From Halomonas sp. H10-9-1 (lineage in GTDB: Bacteria > Pseudomonadota > Gammaproteobacteria > Pseudomonadales > Halomonadaceae): DNA of 64,000 bases. The position numbers were made by a program, and so were the translations under genes. The notes beneath the pieces were generated by a model. It was not told where the DNA came from. It did no database searches and was given only the letters and a program-made list of their open reading frames with translations. Shown piece by piece: positions 50,341-60,000 of this stretch (within the stretch, counting starts at the first letter, position 1; each line of letters starts with the position of its first letter). The DNA lies in assembly GCF_040147005.1 (NCBI RefSeq), contig NZ_JAMSHO010000001.1:806001-870000 (forward strand), written 5' to 3'.

Positions 50341-52162
50341 AGGGCTAGGCGGCGGACGTCTCGCGCTGCTGGTTCTGCTGTTGGCAATTGCCGGCTGGCT
50401 ACTGCAGGCCGACCCTGTGGCGCCCTTCGGAAGGCTTTCCTGGCTCACCTATGATGCCGTAATGGAATGGCGTCAACCTCGAGAGCGGCTTGACTCGCGC
50501 ATCGTCATTGTTGATATCGATGACGCCTCGCTCCAGACCATGGGCCGCTGGCCTTGGCCGCGAACGCACCTGGCTGAGCTTCTTGATGCCATTCTGGACG
50601 CGGGCCCTGCCATGGTGGGGTTGGATATTTTGTTGCCAGAGTCTTCCACATTCGCGGATGACCACGCGCTGGCGCAACCACTTGCGGCATCACAAGTCGT
50701 CACTGCTACGGCCTTCGGTGATGTAGTCGAAGATGAGTCGGGGCTGCCGCGTGCCCACCGGGAAGTGGCTCCTCACCCTTCGCTGTATTATCAGGAAATA
50801 CCGCCGGTGCAGGGGCATATCACTCCAGAGTTTGAGAGTGACGGTCGCATTCGGCGCCTTTACCCCAATATTGTTACGCCCGATGGACAGACGCGCCCTA
50901 CACTGGCGCTGGCGATGCTGCAAGAGTGGGCAGCGTCGCCACTGCGTCGTAGGGAATCCCTCGGCAGTACACAGCTCTGTGTGGTCAACTTCTGTCAGTG
51001 GGTAACGCCGGGTCACGGGTTGCTGATTCCCTATCACCACCCCAGTCGCTTTGACTATTTGAGTGCGAGTGAAGTGGCTGCCGGCCAACACCGTGAGCGC
51101 TTGGCTGACCGTTTGGTGCTGGTGGGTACCTCGGCGGCGGGACTGGGGGATTTGGTGGCTACCCCCCGTGGTCCCCTAACGCCAGGAGTTGAGTTGCACG
51201 CCGTGTTACTGGCGGGGTGGCTCGATACGCTGGCATGGCGCCCTGTGCCACATGCCCGCCTGTGGCTGCTGGGTGGGTTACTGCTATTGGGCTTGGCAGT
51301 ATTTCCGTTGCTGGGCAGCACGCGCAGCGCCCTGTGGACTCGGACACTGGGTGTCGGCGTTGCCGTGATACTGGTAATTCTGCCGCCGCTGCTGCTGGTC
51401 AACGGCTGGTGGCTAGCGCCCTGGGCATGGTGGAGTGGAGTGGGCGCCTTGTTCGTCATATGGATGGGGCGGGAGCGCTGGCGGCTGTGGCAGCGACACC
51501 GCCGACTCTACCGGGCCTTTGGCGCCTATGTGCCGCGCAGTGTTCTGCGTCAGCTGGCAGAGGAGGATGGCGAAGCACGCTTCGCTCCACAGCGAAAGCC
51601 ATTGGTCATCATGTTTGGTGACATCGTGGGCTTCACGGCCATTAGTGAAGAGCTGGAGCCGGAACGCCTGGCCATGCTGACCAATTATATCTTTACCGAG
51701 TTGACCGAGGTGGTGCATTACCACGGTGGCACCCTGGACAAATATATTGGTGATGCGCTGATGGCCTTCTGGGGAGCGCCGCTGAGCAGCGAAGAGGACG
51801 CCACGCGCGCACTTGCCTGTGCGCAAGCCATGCAGCATCGGCTGGATACCATCAACCACTGGGCCAAGTCACAAGGCTACCCACCCATTGCCTTGCATAT
51901 TGGCATGGAGGCTGGCGAAGTAACGGTCGGTAATCTTGGCTCCCAGCAGCGGCTTGCCTATACGGCCCTGGGCTCCGCGGTGAACCTGGCCGCCCGGCTG
52001 GAGGAGCACGCCGGCCAGATCGACCAGCCCGTGCTGATTGGCCCGGGACTGGCCGACGCCCTGAAGGTGGAAGGCGAGGAGCGGCTAGAGCCCCTCGGGG
52101 CAGTGTCGCTCAAGGGCATCAGCCAGCCGGTGGCGCTATGGCGGCCGGGGGGTGAATGGTGA
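50330..52162 (+). CDS. CHASE2-domain class III adenylate/guanylate cyclase
   Basis: 610 residues. One N-terminal helix, an extracytoplasmic CHASE2 sensor (~30-300; DSRIVIVDIDDASLQTMGRW), three closely spaced membrane helices (~305-385) and a cytoplasmic cyclase domain (~420-605) are present. Metal-binding Asp residues are in VIMFGDIVGFTAIS and YIGDALMAFWGAP. The Lys of LDKYIGDAL favours ATP over GTP, so cAMP is the likely product. The transition-state region NLGSQQRLAYTALGSAVNLAARLE is complete. CHASE2 proteins sense unknown periplasmic signals. The start overlaps the glycosyltransferase stop by 11 bp. A CRP-family gene lies 1 kb downstream on the other strand, which gives an obvious receiver for cAMP. 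Confidence 0.93.
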   Translation: MRARGLGGGRLALLVLLLAIAGWLLQADPVAPFGRLSWLTYDAVMEWRQPRERLDSRIVIVDIDDASLQTMGRWPWPRTHLAELLDAILDAGPAMVGLDILLPESSTFADDHALAQPLAASQVVTATAFGDVVEDESGLPRAHREVAPHPSLYYQEIPPVQGHITPEFESDGRIRRLYPNIVTPDGQTRPTLALAMLQEWAASPLRRRESLGSTQLCVVNFCQWVTPGHGLLIPYHHPSRFDYLSASEVAAGQHRERLADRLVLVGTSAAGLGDLVATPRGPLTPGVELHAVLLAGWLDTLAWRPVPHARLWLLGGLLLLGLAVFPLLGSTRSALWTRTLGVGVAVILVILPPLLLVNGWWLAPWAWWSGVGALFVIWMGRERWRLWQRHRRLYRAFGAYVPRSVLRQLAEEDGEARFAPQRKPLVIMFGDIVGFTAISEELEPERLAMLTNYIFTELTEVVHYHGGTLDKYIGDALMAFWGAPLSSEEDATRALACAQAMQHRLDTINHWAKSQGYPPIALHIGMEAGEVTVGNLGSQQRLAYTALGSAVNLAARLEEHAGQIDQPVLIGPGLADALKVEGEERLEPLGAVSLKGISQPVALWRPGGEW

Positions 52163-52240
52163 GTGGTGAGGGGTGAGGAGTAAGGAGTAACTACTCACTA
52201 TTCACCATTCACCAGCCGCGAAGCGGCGCTCACCCCTCAC
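52151..52240. repeat. Nested imperfect palindrome between two convergent genes
   Basis: Outer arms gtgaggggtgag (52166-52177) and ctcacccctcac (52229-52240), with inner arms of ggtgaatggtga type pairing with tcaccattcacc. It reaches both stop codons and may act as a bidirectional terminator, although no clear T-run is seen. Confidence 0.6.
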
Positions 52241-53064
52241 TAAAGCACCCACTCATCCGTGCCGGTATCGAACTGCAGCCCAGCCAGCCAGGCATCGGCA
52301 TTGCTGCGGTTCTCCTCGGACTGGGCGAAGCTCACCAGCACCTCGGCGTGGGAGCGGCCATTGTTCTGGATATCATTCAGCCAGTAGTCGATCCCGGCTC
52401 GGTCGGCCTGTCGTCCCAGCACATTTTCGTAGAGCTGGTTGATATAGTTGGCGTCATCGAAATCATCAAACTGGCTGCGGAACTCGTCGGCCTGATAGAA
52501 GCTGCGTGCTATGTCCTGAAGGGATTGGCCATCGCGCATGTTGCCGACGAAATAGTTGAGCCCTGGTTCATCAGGCTCTCGATCCAGGGCGGCCTCGTAG
52601 AGAAGTGCCATGTCCTCTACCTGCCCGCGGTTTAGCCTGGCCTGGAAGGGTGGTCCGTCAGGCGTATCATCGAAGAGGTCATCGCCACTTCCGTCGAACA
52701 GGCTGGCGAAAAGAGCGTCTAGTCCGACATCTCCCTGCGCGGCGTCATCGCTGAATAGCTCATCGAAGGCGGCATCGTCATCACCTGGCTCCCAGCCGTC
52801 ATTCGGATCGTAATCGGGCAGCGTGGCGAGATACTCCTGAAAGAAGGGCTGTGAATACAGTGCCTGAGCATAGTGATAGACGTTATCTGGATTTGACGCC
52901 CAGGCCTCCACGCGGGCTTCTTCGCCGGCGGTCAACGCGCCATCCATCAACGTGATGCCAAGGTTCTGCTGGAAGTAACTGTCGACCCACTGGGTCAGCT
53001 CTTGCCAGAACGTCTGGTTGAGCGCGTTGTTGTTCCAGAACTCTTCATAGTCGGTCTCGTTCAT
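52240..53064 (-). CDS. DUF4214-domain protein, probable type I secretion substrate
   Basis: 274-residue acidic protein without signal peptide. The N-terminal half is helical and Asp-rich without a recognisable domain. The C-terminal half has two DUF4214 units (LLYEAALDREPDEPGLNYFV; INQLYENVLGRQADRAGIDY). The last residues DEWVL give the acidic-plus-hydrophobic tail of PrtD-type substrates. GGAGAG lies before the ATG at 53064. DUF4214 occurs in cell-surface and S-layer-associated proteins and in secreted enzymes; its molecular role is not established. It lies between the cyclase and crp-like genes, so it may belong to the same surface system. Confidence 0.82.
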   Translation of the reverse strand: MNETDYEEFWNNNALNQTFWQELTQWVDSYFQQNLGITLMDGALTAGEEARVEAWASNPDNVYHYAQALYSQPFFQEYLATLPDYDPNDGWEPGDDDAAFDELFSDDAAQGDVGLDALFASLFDGSGDDLFDDTPDGPPFQARLNRGQVEDMALLYEAALDREPDEPGLNYFVGNMRDGQSLQDIARSFYQADEFRSQFDDFDDANYINQLYENVLGRQADRAGIDYWLNDIQNNGRSHAEVLVSFAQSEENRSNADAWLAGLQFDTGTDEWVL

Positions 53065-53216
53065 TGTTCTCTCTCCGCGTTGACGTTGCCACACGACCGG
53101 TGCCGAGTCCGGTCGTCCTCTGGCAGTCTAGTCGGAGCGGGAAGGAGGGTGCCCCCTGCAAACGAAGGGGTCGATGAGGGGGCAGTATCGGGAGGGGGAG
53201 CGCTCGAGGCCGGCCG

Positions 53217-53870
53217 CTAGGCCTCGCTGTCGGCGGTCTGCTGCATCAGCTCCCTGCTGACCTGAATGCTCTTGCCGTGCACCCGCACCAGGCCGCCCTG
53301 CTCCAGCACCTTGAGGGCACGTCCGGCCATCTCGCGGGTACAGCCGGCCATCAGGGCCAGCTCCTGGCGCGTGTAGTGGATGGTCACGCCGTCGTACTTG
53401 GCCTTGGCCGCCAGCTGCGAGAGTTCCTGCAGGCAGCGTCGAATGCGCCCCACGACATCATGGAAGGCAAAATCGCTGGCGCGCTGGGTGGTCTTGAGCA
53501 GACGTACGGAGAGCTGGCGCCCCAGCGCATAGAGGAGTTTGGGATGCTCTTCGGCCAGTTGATGAAACTCGGTGTGAGGCAGCATGCCCACCTCGCAATC
53601 GCTATGGGCCACTACCCAGGCCGAGCGTGGCAGCTCGGGGCAGAAAATGCCTACCTCACCGGCAAACTCACCTGGGCCAAGGTAGGTCACGATCATCTCC
53701 TGGCCCTGAGGGCTGATCAGCGCAACCTTGGCGACTCCCTTGATAAAGTAGAGCAGGGTGTCGGCTTGGCTACCGCCGTTGAGTATCCTCTCTTTGCGGG
53801 AGAAGCAACGACGATGGCAGTGGGCCAATAGCAGCGATTCCAATGCGTCATCCAGGTAGGGTGATGGCAT
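53217..53870 (-). CDS. CRP/Vfr-like transcriptional regulator
   Basis: 217 residues. The cyclic-nucleotide-binding beta roll (~10-125) has GEFAGEVGIFCPELPRSAW, which holds the Glu and the Arg-Ser pair that bind cAMP phosphate in CRP. The C-helix KTTQRASDFAFHDVVGRI carries the Thr that contacts adenine in Vfr/CRP. The HTH (~165-205) is YTRQELALMAGCTREMAGRA, close to the CRP recognition helix (R-x-E-x-V-G-R). It is therefore predicted to be cAMP-responsive and to bind TGTGA-N6-TCACA. Such a site is found before the S-layer-like gene. It is co-directional with and 2 bp from the FecR-domain gene, so they form an operon. Confidence 0.92.
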   Translation of the reverse strand: MPSPYLDDALESLLLAHCHRRCFSRKERILNGGSQADTLLYFIKGVAKVALISPQGQEMIVTYLGPGEFAGEVGIFCPELPRSAWVVAHSDCEVGMLPHTEFHQLAEEHPKLLYALGRQLSVRLLKTTQRASDFAFHDVVGRIRRCLQELSQLAAKAKYDGVTIHYTRQELALMAGCTREMAGRALKVLEQGGLVRVHGKSIQVSRELMQQTADSEA

Positions 53871-53872
53871 GT

Positions 53873-55291
53873 TTAGTCGTGCTCCAGCACCCAGTGTGTT
53901 GCTCCTACTGCATCGACGCCTGGCTCGATCTGATACTCGAATAGCAAGCCCGCTTCCGCGGCGGCATTACCTAGTACCCCGGCAAGTTGACTGGGCGATT
54001 GGCTATCGCTGAGCAGATAACCGTCTTGCGTCAGTTTGCCGCCACCTACCACGGGAATGGCGCCAGGCAACGAATCGGCATGCACATCCAGTCGTGCGGC
54101 AAAGCGCTGCTGCTCAAAGTCCACTACCAGGCCAGGGTGGCTGATGGAAGCGGTTTCCAGCTGCTCACCCCGCTTCACATACGCCTCGTAGCGGTTGAGG
54201 TCGAAATAGGCCTTGCCTGCATCGGGCAGTTGAGGTCTGTGCAAGGAGTTTTCCACCATGCCGAAGACACTGTTGACCGTGGGATAGCGGCGCGGCTGAT
54301 GGTCACCGTGCAGCAGGCGTGCGACTTCACGGGTTTCATCGTCAACAAATTCACTCCAGCGGCCCCAGAGGATGGTGGGCTGGGCGACTCGCCCCTGGTC
54401 ACGGGGCTGAATCTCACTGGCCGCGTTGCCACGCTCCACCGCTTCGGCAATGAGCCCGGTCTGCTCCATATAGCGGTTTGCCTGCTCCAGGGCCTCCTCG
54501 TAGTTGCGCGAGCCGGGCAGGGAGTCGCCGGTCAGCAACTGGACGCCCTCCTGGTGGGGCATGGCCGTTTCGATAGGACTTAACGTGGACTCCGCGGGGT
54601 GGGGGGGGCGCAGCTCATCCGGGGTAATGCCATCACGGGTAAGCTGGGCCGCCCTGTCGCCCAGGCGGGTCTCCAGCAGCATGTTGCGCTGGGTGTCGAA
54701 CAGCTCAACTGCGCCACTGCTGTCGCAGGGGCCCACGCCTCCGCGCCGGCACTCGCTGGAGAGCGGCGCCATCACCACGCCGCCACGGGCCAGGCTCAAG
54801 CGACTCACCTCATCCAACGACAGAATGCTGAAATCGGTGCCGCGGATACCAATCGCGGCGATGGGTGTTTCAAGGCGGAAGTGCTCACGGCTGCGGGCGC
54901 CGATCTCGCCGCTGATCGAACGCACGACACCATGGTGCAGGGTCAGGTTAACGCGAGATGCATCTGGCTGATCGGGGGTGTAACGGTAATGGGCGATGGT
55001 GATGGCGCTATCGCTACGCAGACTGAGCAGAGCGCCGTCGACCATGCGCAGATGCACGAATCCATCGGCTCCCGTGGTGAGCCTGTCTCCTTCATGAATG
55101 GGGTCGGCAGCTGCCAGGGAGTGGGCTGTGGCATCTCGCCATACGGTGGCATCACCGCTCACGAAGGTGACCTTGCCAGACAGCTTTTGGCCAGCCCATG
55201 CCCAGGAGGGCAATAGCAGGCATAGCAGCATCAGGCTTGATAGCAGCACCATTACGCAAGGGTAAACGGAGCGTGGTTTGGCTCGTTGCAT
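53873..55291 (-). CDS. FecR-domain exported protein with C-terminal small-barrel-like domain
   Basis: 472 residues. A signal peptide (1-~33, ending PSWAWA) is followed by a periplasmic FecR domain (~35-170; GKVTFVSGDATVWRDATAH; IAAIGIRGTDFSIL), a linker, and a beta-rich C-terminal part. Segments such as PGLVVDFEQQRFAARLDVHA and LAGVLGNAAAEAGLLFEYQI look like the eight-stranded lipoprotein barrel of SLAM cargo (TbpB/HphA type). This last point is a visual resemblance. No lipobox is present. ATG 55291 and ATG 55303 are both possible starts. In a common neighbourhood FecR proteins of this type accompany CHASE2 cyclases, as here. It is divergent from the TPR/barrel OMP and precedes the CRP-like gene. 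Confidence 0.82.
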   Translation of the reverse strand: MQRAKPRSVYPCVMVLLSSLMLLCLLLPSWAWAGQKLSGKVTFVSGDATVWRDATAHSLAAADPIHEGDRLTTGADGFVHLRMVDGALLSLRSDSAITIAHYRYTPDQPDASRVNLTLHHGVVRSISGEIGARSREHFRLETPIAAIGIRGTDFSILSLDEVSRLSLARGGVVMAPLSSECRRGGVGPCDSSGAVELFDTQRNMLLETRLGDRAAQLTRDGITPDELRPPHPAESTLSPIETAMPHQEGVQLLTGDSLPGSRNYEEALEQANRYMEQTGLIAEAVERGNAASEIQPRDQGRVAQPTILWGRWSEFVDDETREVARLLHGDHQPRRYPTVNSVFGMVENSLHRPQLPDAGKAYFDLNRYEAYVKRGEQLETASISHPGLVVDFEQQRFAARLDVHADSLPGAIPVVGGGKLTQDGYLLSDSQSPSQLAGVLGNAAAEAGLLFEYQIEPGVDAVGATHWVLEHD

Positions 55292-55473
55292 GGCAAGATC
55301 CATCCTCCATAGATAGGGGAAAGGTACAGCCTTCGGCGTAGATACACGTCGTTTGGGCAGCAAGGCAACAAGCCATGCGGCCTGGAGTCGCTAGGGCCGG
55401 CGGGCTTTTCTTCATGATAAGCTACGACTTTCCTTTCACCAATGATAATGCAACCTTGTACCTCCTGACGACA

Positions 55474-56814
55474 GTGACTCGGTGCCCGGTATGGCGCCGC
55501 GGTGCCGCGGTTTGCGCGCTATTGGCAAGTCTAGGACTGGCAGCTCCTGTCTTGGCCCTGGATGAAGCGCGTCTGGCTACACGCCTGGAGCAGCAGCCTC
55601 TGCCCAGCGTATACCGCTGGCTACAGCGGCAGCCCAAGCCGGCCATGGCGGTCGAGGCCGCTCGCTATCACCAGTGGCTGGGCCAGATCGCCATGCGGCT
55701 GGGGGATGCCGCCGCCGCCGTGGAACATTTCGAAGCCGCTGTGCTGGCGTATCCCTACGCGCTGGGGGCACGGCTGGAGCTGGCCCTGGCCTATGCGGAG
55801 CTGGGCAACCCTGAAGCGGCACGCGCCAGCCTGCGTGCGCTGCACGCGTATCGAGGGGGAGCCGAGTTGCCGCCCGAGGCGGCGGACACCCTGGATTGGT
55901 TGGAGCAGCGCCTGGAGCAACAGCCGGCACCGGCGAGCTCGCAGGACGCGGTGGAGAACACTTTTACCCTGGCGCAGGGGTTCGATAGCAACGCCAACCT
56001 GGGGTCACGTCACCGCTCCATTCCGCTCAACCTCTTCGGCCTGATACCCGATGAGGCCGTGCTGGCCGACGCCAGCCGTGCCCAGGCGAGCCACTTTACC
56101 CGTCTCGCAGCCACCACGCGGCTTCCCATCGGAGAGCTGGTCGAAAGTGACCACGCGGCCCTTGATGACTGGCAACTGCTGGGGGGGCTGGGAGCGCAGG
56201 AGTATCACGATCTCGATCGCTTGCAGCGCCGAGATGCCTACCTGGGAGCTGCCTGGCAATCACCCAGGCGTCATGAGCGCTTAACCTCCCTGCTGCAGTA
56301 TCAGCACGTGGAAGGTATCGGTACCGCCTGGTATCTGGATGCCGACTATCGATGGCTGGTAAGGAACCACTGGCTGCTCCAGCTGGGTGGGCAGTGGCAA
56401 CAGGAGCCCACTGGCCGCAACAGCCTGCGGGTCACCGGCGGCGTATGGCGCGAATGGCAGGGCATGCTGCTATGGGGACAGGCCAGCTGGCAGGAGCGTC
56501 GCGGTAGGCCGGCTGGCGATACCTGGCGATGGCGGCTGGGGGGGCAGGGGCCGACCTGGCTGGCAGGGCCGCTGGAGGCGACGGCTTATGCCCATCTTGA
56601 GCAGAGGGGGGATACGGAAAATTACAATTTCGCCTTCTTCGGGAATACTCAACGCCGCGAGACCACCACGACACTGGGGGTGCATACAAGGCTGCCGCTG
56701 CAGTCACGGCTTGAGCTGGGCATGGACGCCCGCTGGGAGCGCACCAAGGCGAATCTGGCGCTATTTGAAGCCGATCGCTGGAGCCTGGAAGCATCTCTGC
56801 GGTGGCGCTGGTAG
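55474..56814 (+). CDS. TPR plus beta-barrel outer-membrane protein (SLAM/DUF560-like)
   Basis: About 446 residues from the GTG at 55474, which gives a good signal peptide (RRGAAVCALLASLGLAAPVL then A-L-D). ATGs at 55375 and 55414 are in-frame alternatives. Residues ~25-150 are TPR-like helices (AAAVEHFEAAVLAYPYALGA, LELALAYAELGNPEAARASL). From ~165 on, alternating strands of an outer-membrane barrel follow, ending in aromatic LEASLRWRW. N-terminal TPR plus C-terminal barrel is the SLAM (DUF560) architecture, which moves certain proteins to the cell surface. The FecR-domain protein encoded divergently may be its cargo. Family identity is probable, substrate is inference. Confidence 0.8.
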   Translation: MTRCPVWRRGAAVCALLASLGLAAPVLALDEARLATRLEQQPLPSVYRWLQRQPKPAMAVEAARYHQWLGQIAMRLGDAAAAVEHFEAAVLAYPYALGARLELALAYAELGNPEAARASLRALHAYRGGAELPPEAADTLDWLEQRLEQQPAPASSQDAVENTFTLAQGFDSNANLGSRHRSIPLNLFGLIPDEAVLADASRAQASHFTRLAATTRLPIGELVESDHAALDDWQLLGGLGAQEYHDLDRLQRRDAYLGAAWQSPRRHERLTSLLQYQHVEGIGTAWYLDADYRWLVRNHWLLQLGGQWQQEPTGRNSLRVTGGVWREWQGMLLWGQASWQERRGRPAGDTWRWRLGGQGPTWLAGPLEATAYAHLEQRGDTENYNFAFFGNTQRRETTTTLGVHTRLPLQSRLELGMDARWERTKANLALFEADRWSLEASLRWRW

Positions 56815-57098
56815 GCACCGCTATTGGCATGCCGTGTGGCTATGCTAGGCTAGAGTCCGTTGCCGGCGGGGTGCGCCCTGCTTTCGCATGCCTTCGGGGA
56901 AGTGGCGAGTTTTTTTGCAAAGTGTGAACTGCTTCACAGTTTTGCCAGGAAGATGGTTCACAATGCAGCCTACCCCTTGAAGGGTAATTGTCCCCACAGC
57001 GGGACTGTACTGCAGACCGGGCTGACGGGCCCAGGTAGCCCACCAGGGCCGCCGAGCGTCTGCACTGTCGATTCGACAACCAAATGGAGTTTGAACAC
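56815..57098. other. 284-bp regulatory leader of the S-layer-like gene
   Basis: It contains an exact CRP-type operator at 56923-56938, a 16-bp imperfect palindrome taccccttgaagggta at 56971-56986, and a GC-rich stretch (~57000-57060) that could fold (gggctgacgggccc, ggtagcccacc). No ORF is supported. The long leader fits a highly expressed, stable mRNA. Confidence 0.6.
56923..56938 (+). promoter_or_regulatory. CRP/Vfr-type operator, exact TGTGA-N6-TCACA
   Basis: TGTGAACTGCTTCACA at 56923-56938 is a full match to both half sites with the canonical 6-bp spacing, centred at 56930.5, 168 bp before the ATG of the S-layer-like gene. It is preceded by an AT-rich run (ttttttgcaaag). The CRP-like protein encoded at 53217-53870 is the likely binder. 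Confidence 0.75.
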
Positions 57099-60000
57099 AT
57101 GGCAACTGTTGCTGAACAGATCCAGAAGCTCTACATCGGCCTGCTGGGCCGCGCCGCCGACCAGGCTGGCCTGGACTACTGGACCAACGAAATCGAAAGC
57201 GAAGCGCTCACCCTCGAGCAGCTGCGCGCCAACATTGTGGAAGAGCAGGACGAGTACCAGAGTGGCATCGGTGACATGACCCGTGCCCAGGCGGTCAACC
57301 AGCTCTACCAGAACCTGTTCAACCGTGACGCCGAAGCCGAAGGCCTGAACTACTGGGTTAACGGTGGCGGCGCTGAAGTCAGCTTCGACCAGCTGGTACT
57401 CGCGCTGATCGACGGCGCTTCTGCCGGCGACACCCTGGTGCTCGACAACAAGACCGAAGTTGCCCAGTACTACACCGAGCAGACTGGCGCCGACTATGTG
57501 CCGGCCGAAGCGCGCTCTGCCGTTGAGGATGTCGACGCCACTTCTGCTTCCGTCGCCCAAGCCAAGGCCGACATCGACGCCGGCAACCTCGACAGCTACA
57601 CGCTGACTAACGGCATCGACGAAGCGACCGCCAATGTCTTCAACGCGCATCGCGTCTATGATCCGGAAGGCGACGATCAGAAGCCTTCGCTCGACGATGA
57701 TGACGTCTTGACCGGTGAAGGCGAGAACCCCACGCTGAACCTCACCTTCGTCGACAATGCTGATACAGGCATCAACATCATTGCCCCGACCCTGAACGGT
57801 ATCGAAACTATCAATACCGATGTCGTGGGTGCCGCGCCCAAGGTCCTGGATCTCCAGGACGCGACCGGTGTCAACGAGCTGAACGTCTCCCGTATCAGCA
57901 ACACCAACTACACGACGCAGAATATTGCAGGCGCTGTTGAGAGCATGTCTGTCAACAACACCAATGCGCCGGGTAACAACGTTACCTTCGTTCATCTGGC
58001 ATCAGCACTGAACGGCGATGACGACAGCACTGACCTCACGCTGAACAATGCCCAGGTAGGCACTCTGCGCGTTGATGCGGGTACCGCTGGCGCTACCACG
58101 GCGGGTGTTGGCTACGAAACCATCAACCTGGAAAGCGCTGGTTCCGCCAACTCCGTGACCGCGCTGAGCATCGAGGATGCCGAGACGCTGAACATTAGCG
58201 GCGACCAGAACCTGATGATCGGCGCCTTCGCCAACGCTGGTGGCTCCCTGAGCACCATCGATGGCAGTGCGCTGGCTGGCGATCTCGATATCAACCTGAA
58301 CGGCGTTCTGAGCGCCACTCAGGACGGTACTTCCGGTACCAACATTGCGCTGTCCACCGTGACCGGTGCCGGTGACGACACCATCCGTATCACCAACGAT
58401 ACCATCGGTACGACCGACAGCATCGATGCTGGTGAAGGTACCGATACGCTGGCGCTGCAGGCCGACACCACCAACAACTTCACCCCGGCCACCACTGGCG
58501 CGGCACTGGTGACAGGTGTTGAGAATGTTACGGTTACTCATACTGCCGATAGCGCTGCAACAGCTGATACCCTGACCCTTGACCTTGCCCGCATCGAGGG
58601 TGATCAGGCCACTCGTCTGTTCAATAATGGTGATGCTACTGACACTCTCACCACTTTCAATCTGAACAATGCCTCCGAGGGTGATGCGGCTGCCATCAGC
58701 ATTCAGCACAGCTCCACAGGCAACAATGGTCTTGCCAACAACGTCGTCAACGTGGATGTGGAAGCCGGTGTCGACACTGTGGGTGTAGCCATCGAAGAAG
58801 GCGCCAACAGCGATCCGCGCTTCAACTTCACGTTGAATGCCGACAGCGATGGCAACGCAGCCAACTCCACCAACAGCGTGACCAACATCACCCTGGCGGA
58901 CAACGACTCCGAGTCCAACACGGTCGAGCTGACCCAGGCGGCGCGTCACACCGGCACCATCAGCGTCACCGGCGGCACGGCAGGCACCTTCCTCAACCTG
59001 GACGCGACTTCTGCTGTTGGTACTGCAGTAGGCGGCTACGGCCACGTGCTGACCGGCGCTGCAGGCGATGCCACTACTGCCGCTGCTGCGACTGCGGAAA
59101 CTCGTGACACGGCCGTGGATCGCGTGTTCAACTCCGTCAACGGCGACCAGGTGCTGACCGCCTCCAACATCGATGCTGCTGACTTCGCCGGTAACTTCGA
59201 AGCGCGTCTGGGTGTGTCCAACACCAATGCCCAGCTGGGCTCCGGTGATGACACCCTGATCTTCGCCGATCGCGCAGGTATCTCCGCTGCGACGTCCGGT
59301 CTGACCATTCAGGACACCGTTTCCGGTGGTGCTGGCTACGACACCATCCTTCTGGACGGCGCCGCGGCTGCCATCACCCTGGGCGCATCTGAGTGGACCA
59401 ACCTGTCTGGCGTCGATGAGGTACGTGTTGCCGGTCAAGCGGGTGGTAACTACACCCTGCGTCTGACCGATCAGCTGGTGACTCAGTCTGATGACGGTGG
59501 CCGCATCACTATCGTGAACAACGACGGTGACCTCACCTTCAACTCTGAGAACATCCTGACCGTCGACACCCGTGCGCTGGCCGCGTCCAGTTCGGTGACC
59601 TTCACCGGTGCCAATGGTGATGGTTCCTTCGCTCTGGGTATCCGTAACGCACAGACGGTCATTCTGGACGATGTGACTGCGAACGGTAACAACATCCTCG
59701 ACGGCGGCGACGTCAACGTGGTGTCCGAGTACGTTGTCAACGGTCGAGACGCTACTAACGTACTGCCGGGGGCAACCTTCGCTACTCAAGCAGCTGCCGA
59801 TGCACAGTACGTGGCTGACGTCGCCGCAGGTAACGAAGGCAACAACAACGTCCTGCAGGTCTTCAATACTGCAGAAGTGACCGTGGGCGATCTGGCCAAC
59901 ACCCAGAACTTCAGCACCATCAACTTCACCAACGACCAGGCGGCGGTTCAAACACTGAACCTGACCCTGGACAGTGCCACGGTGGATGCCCTGGTTGACG

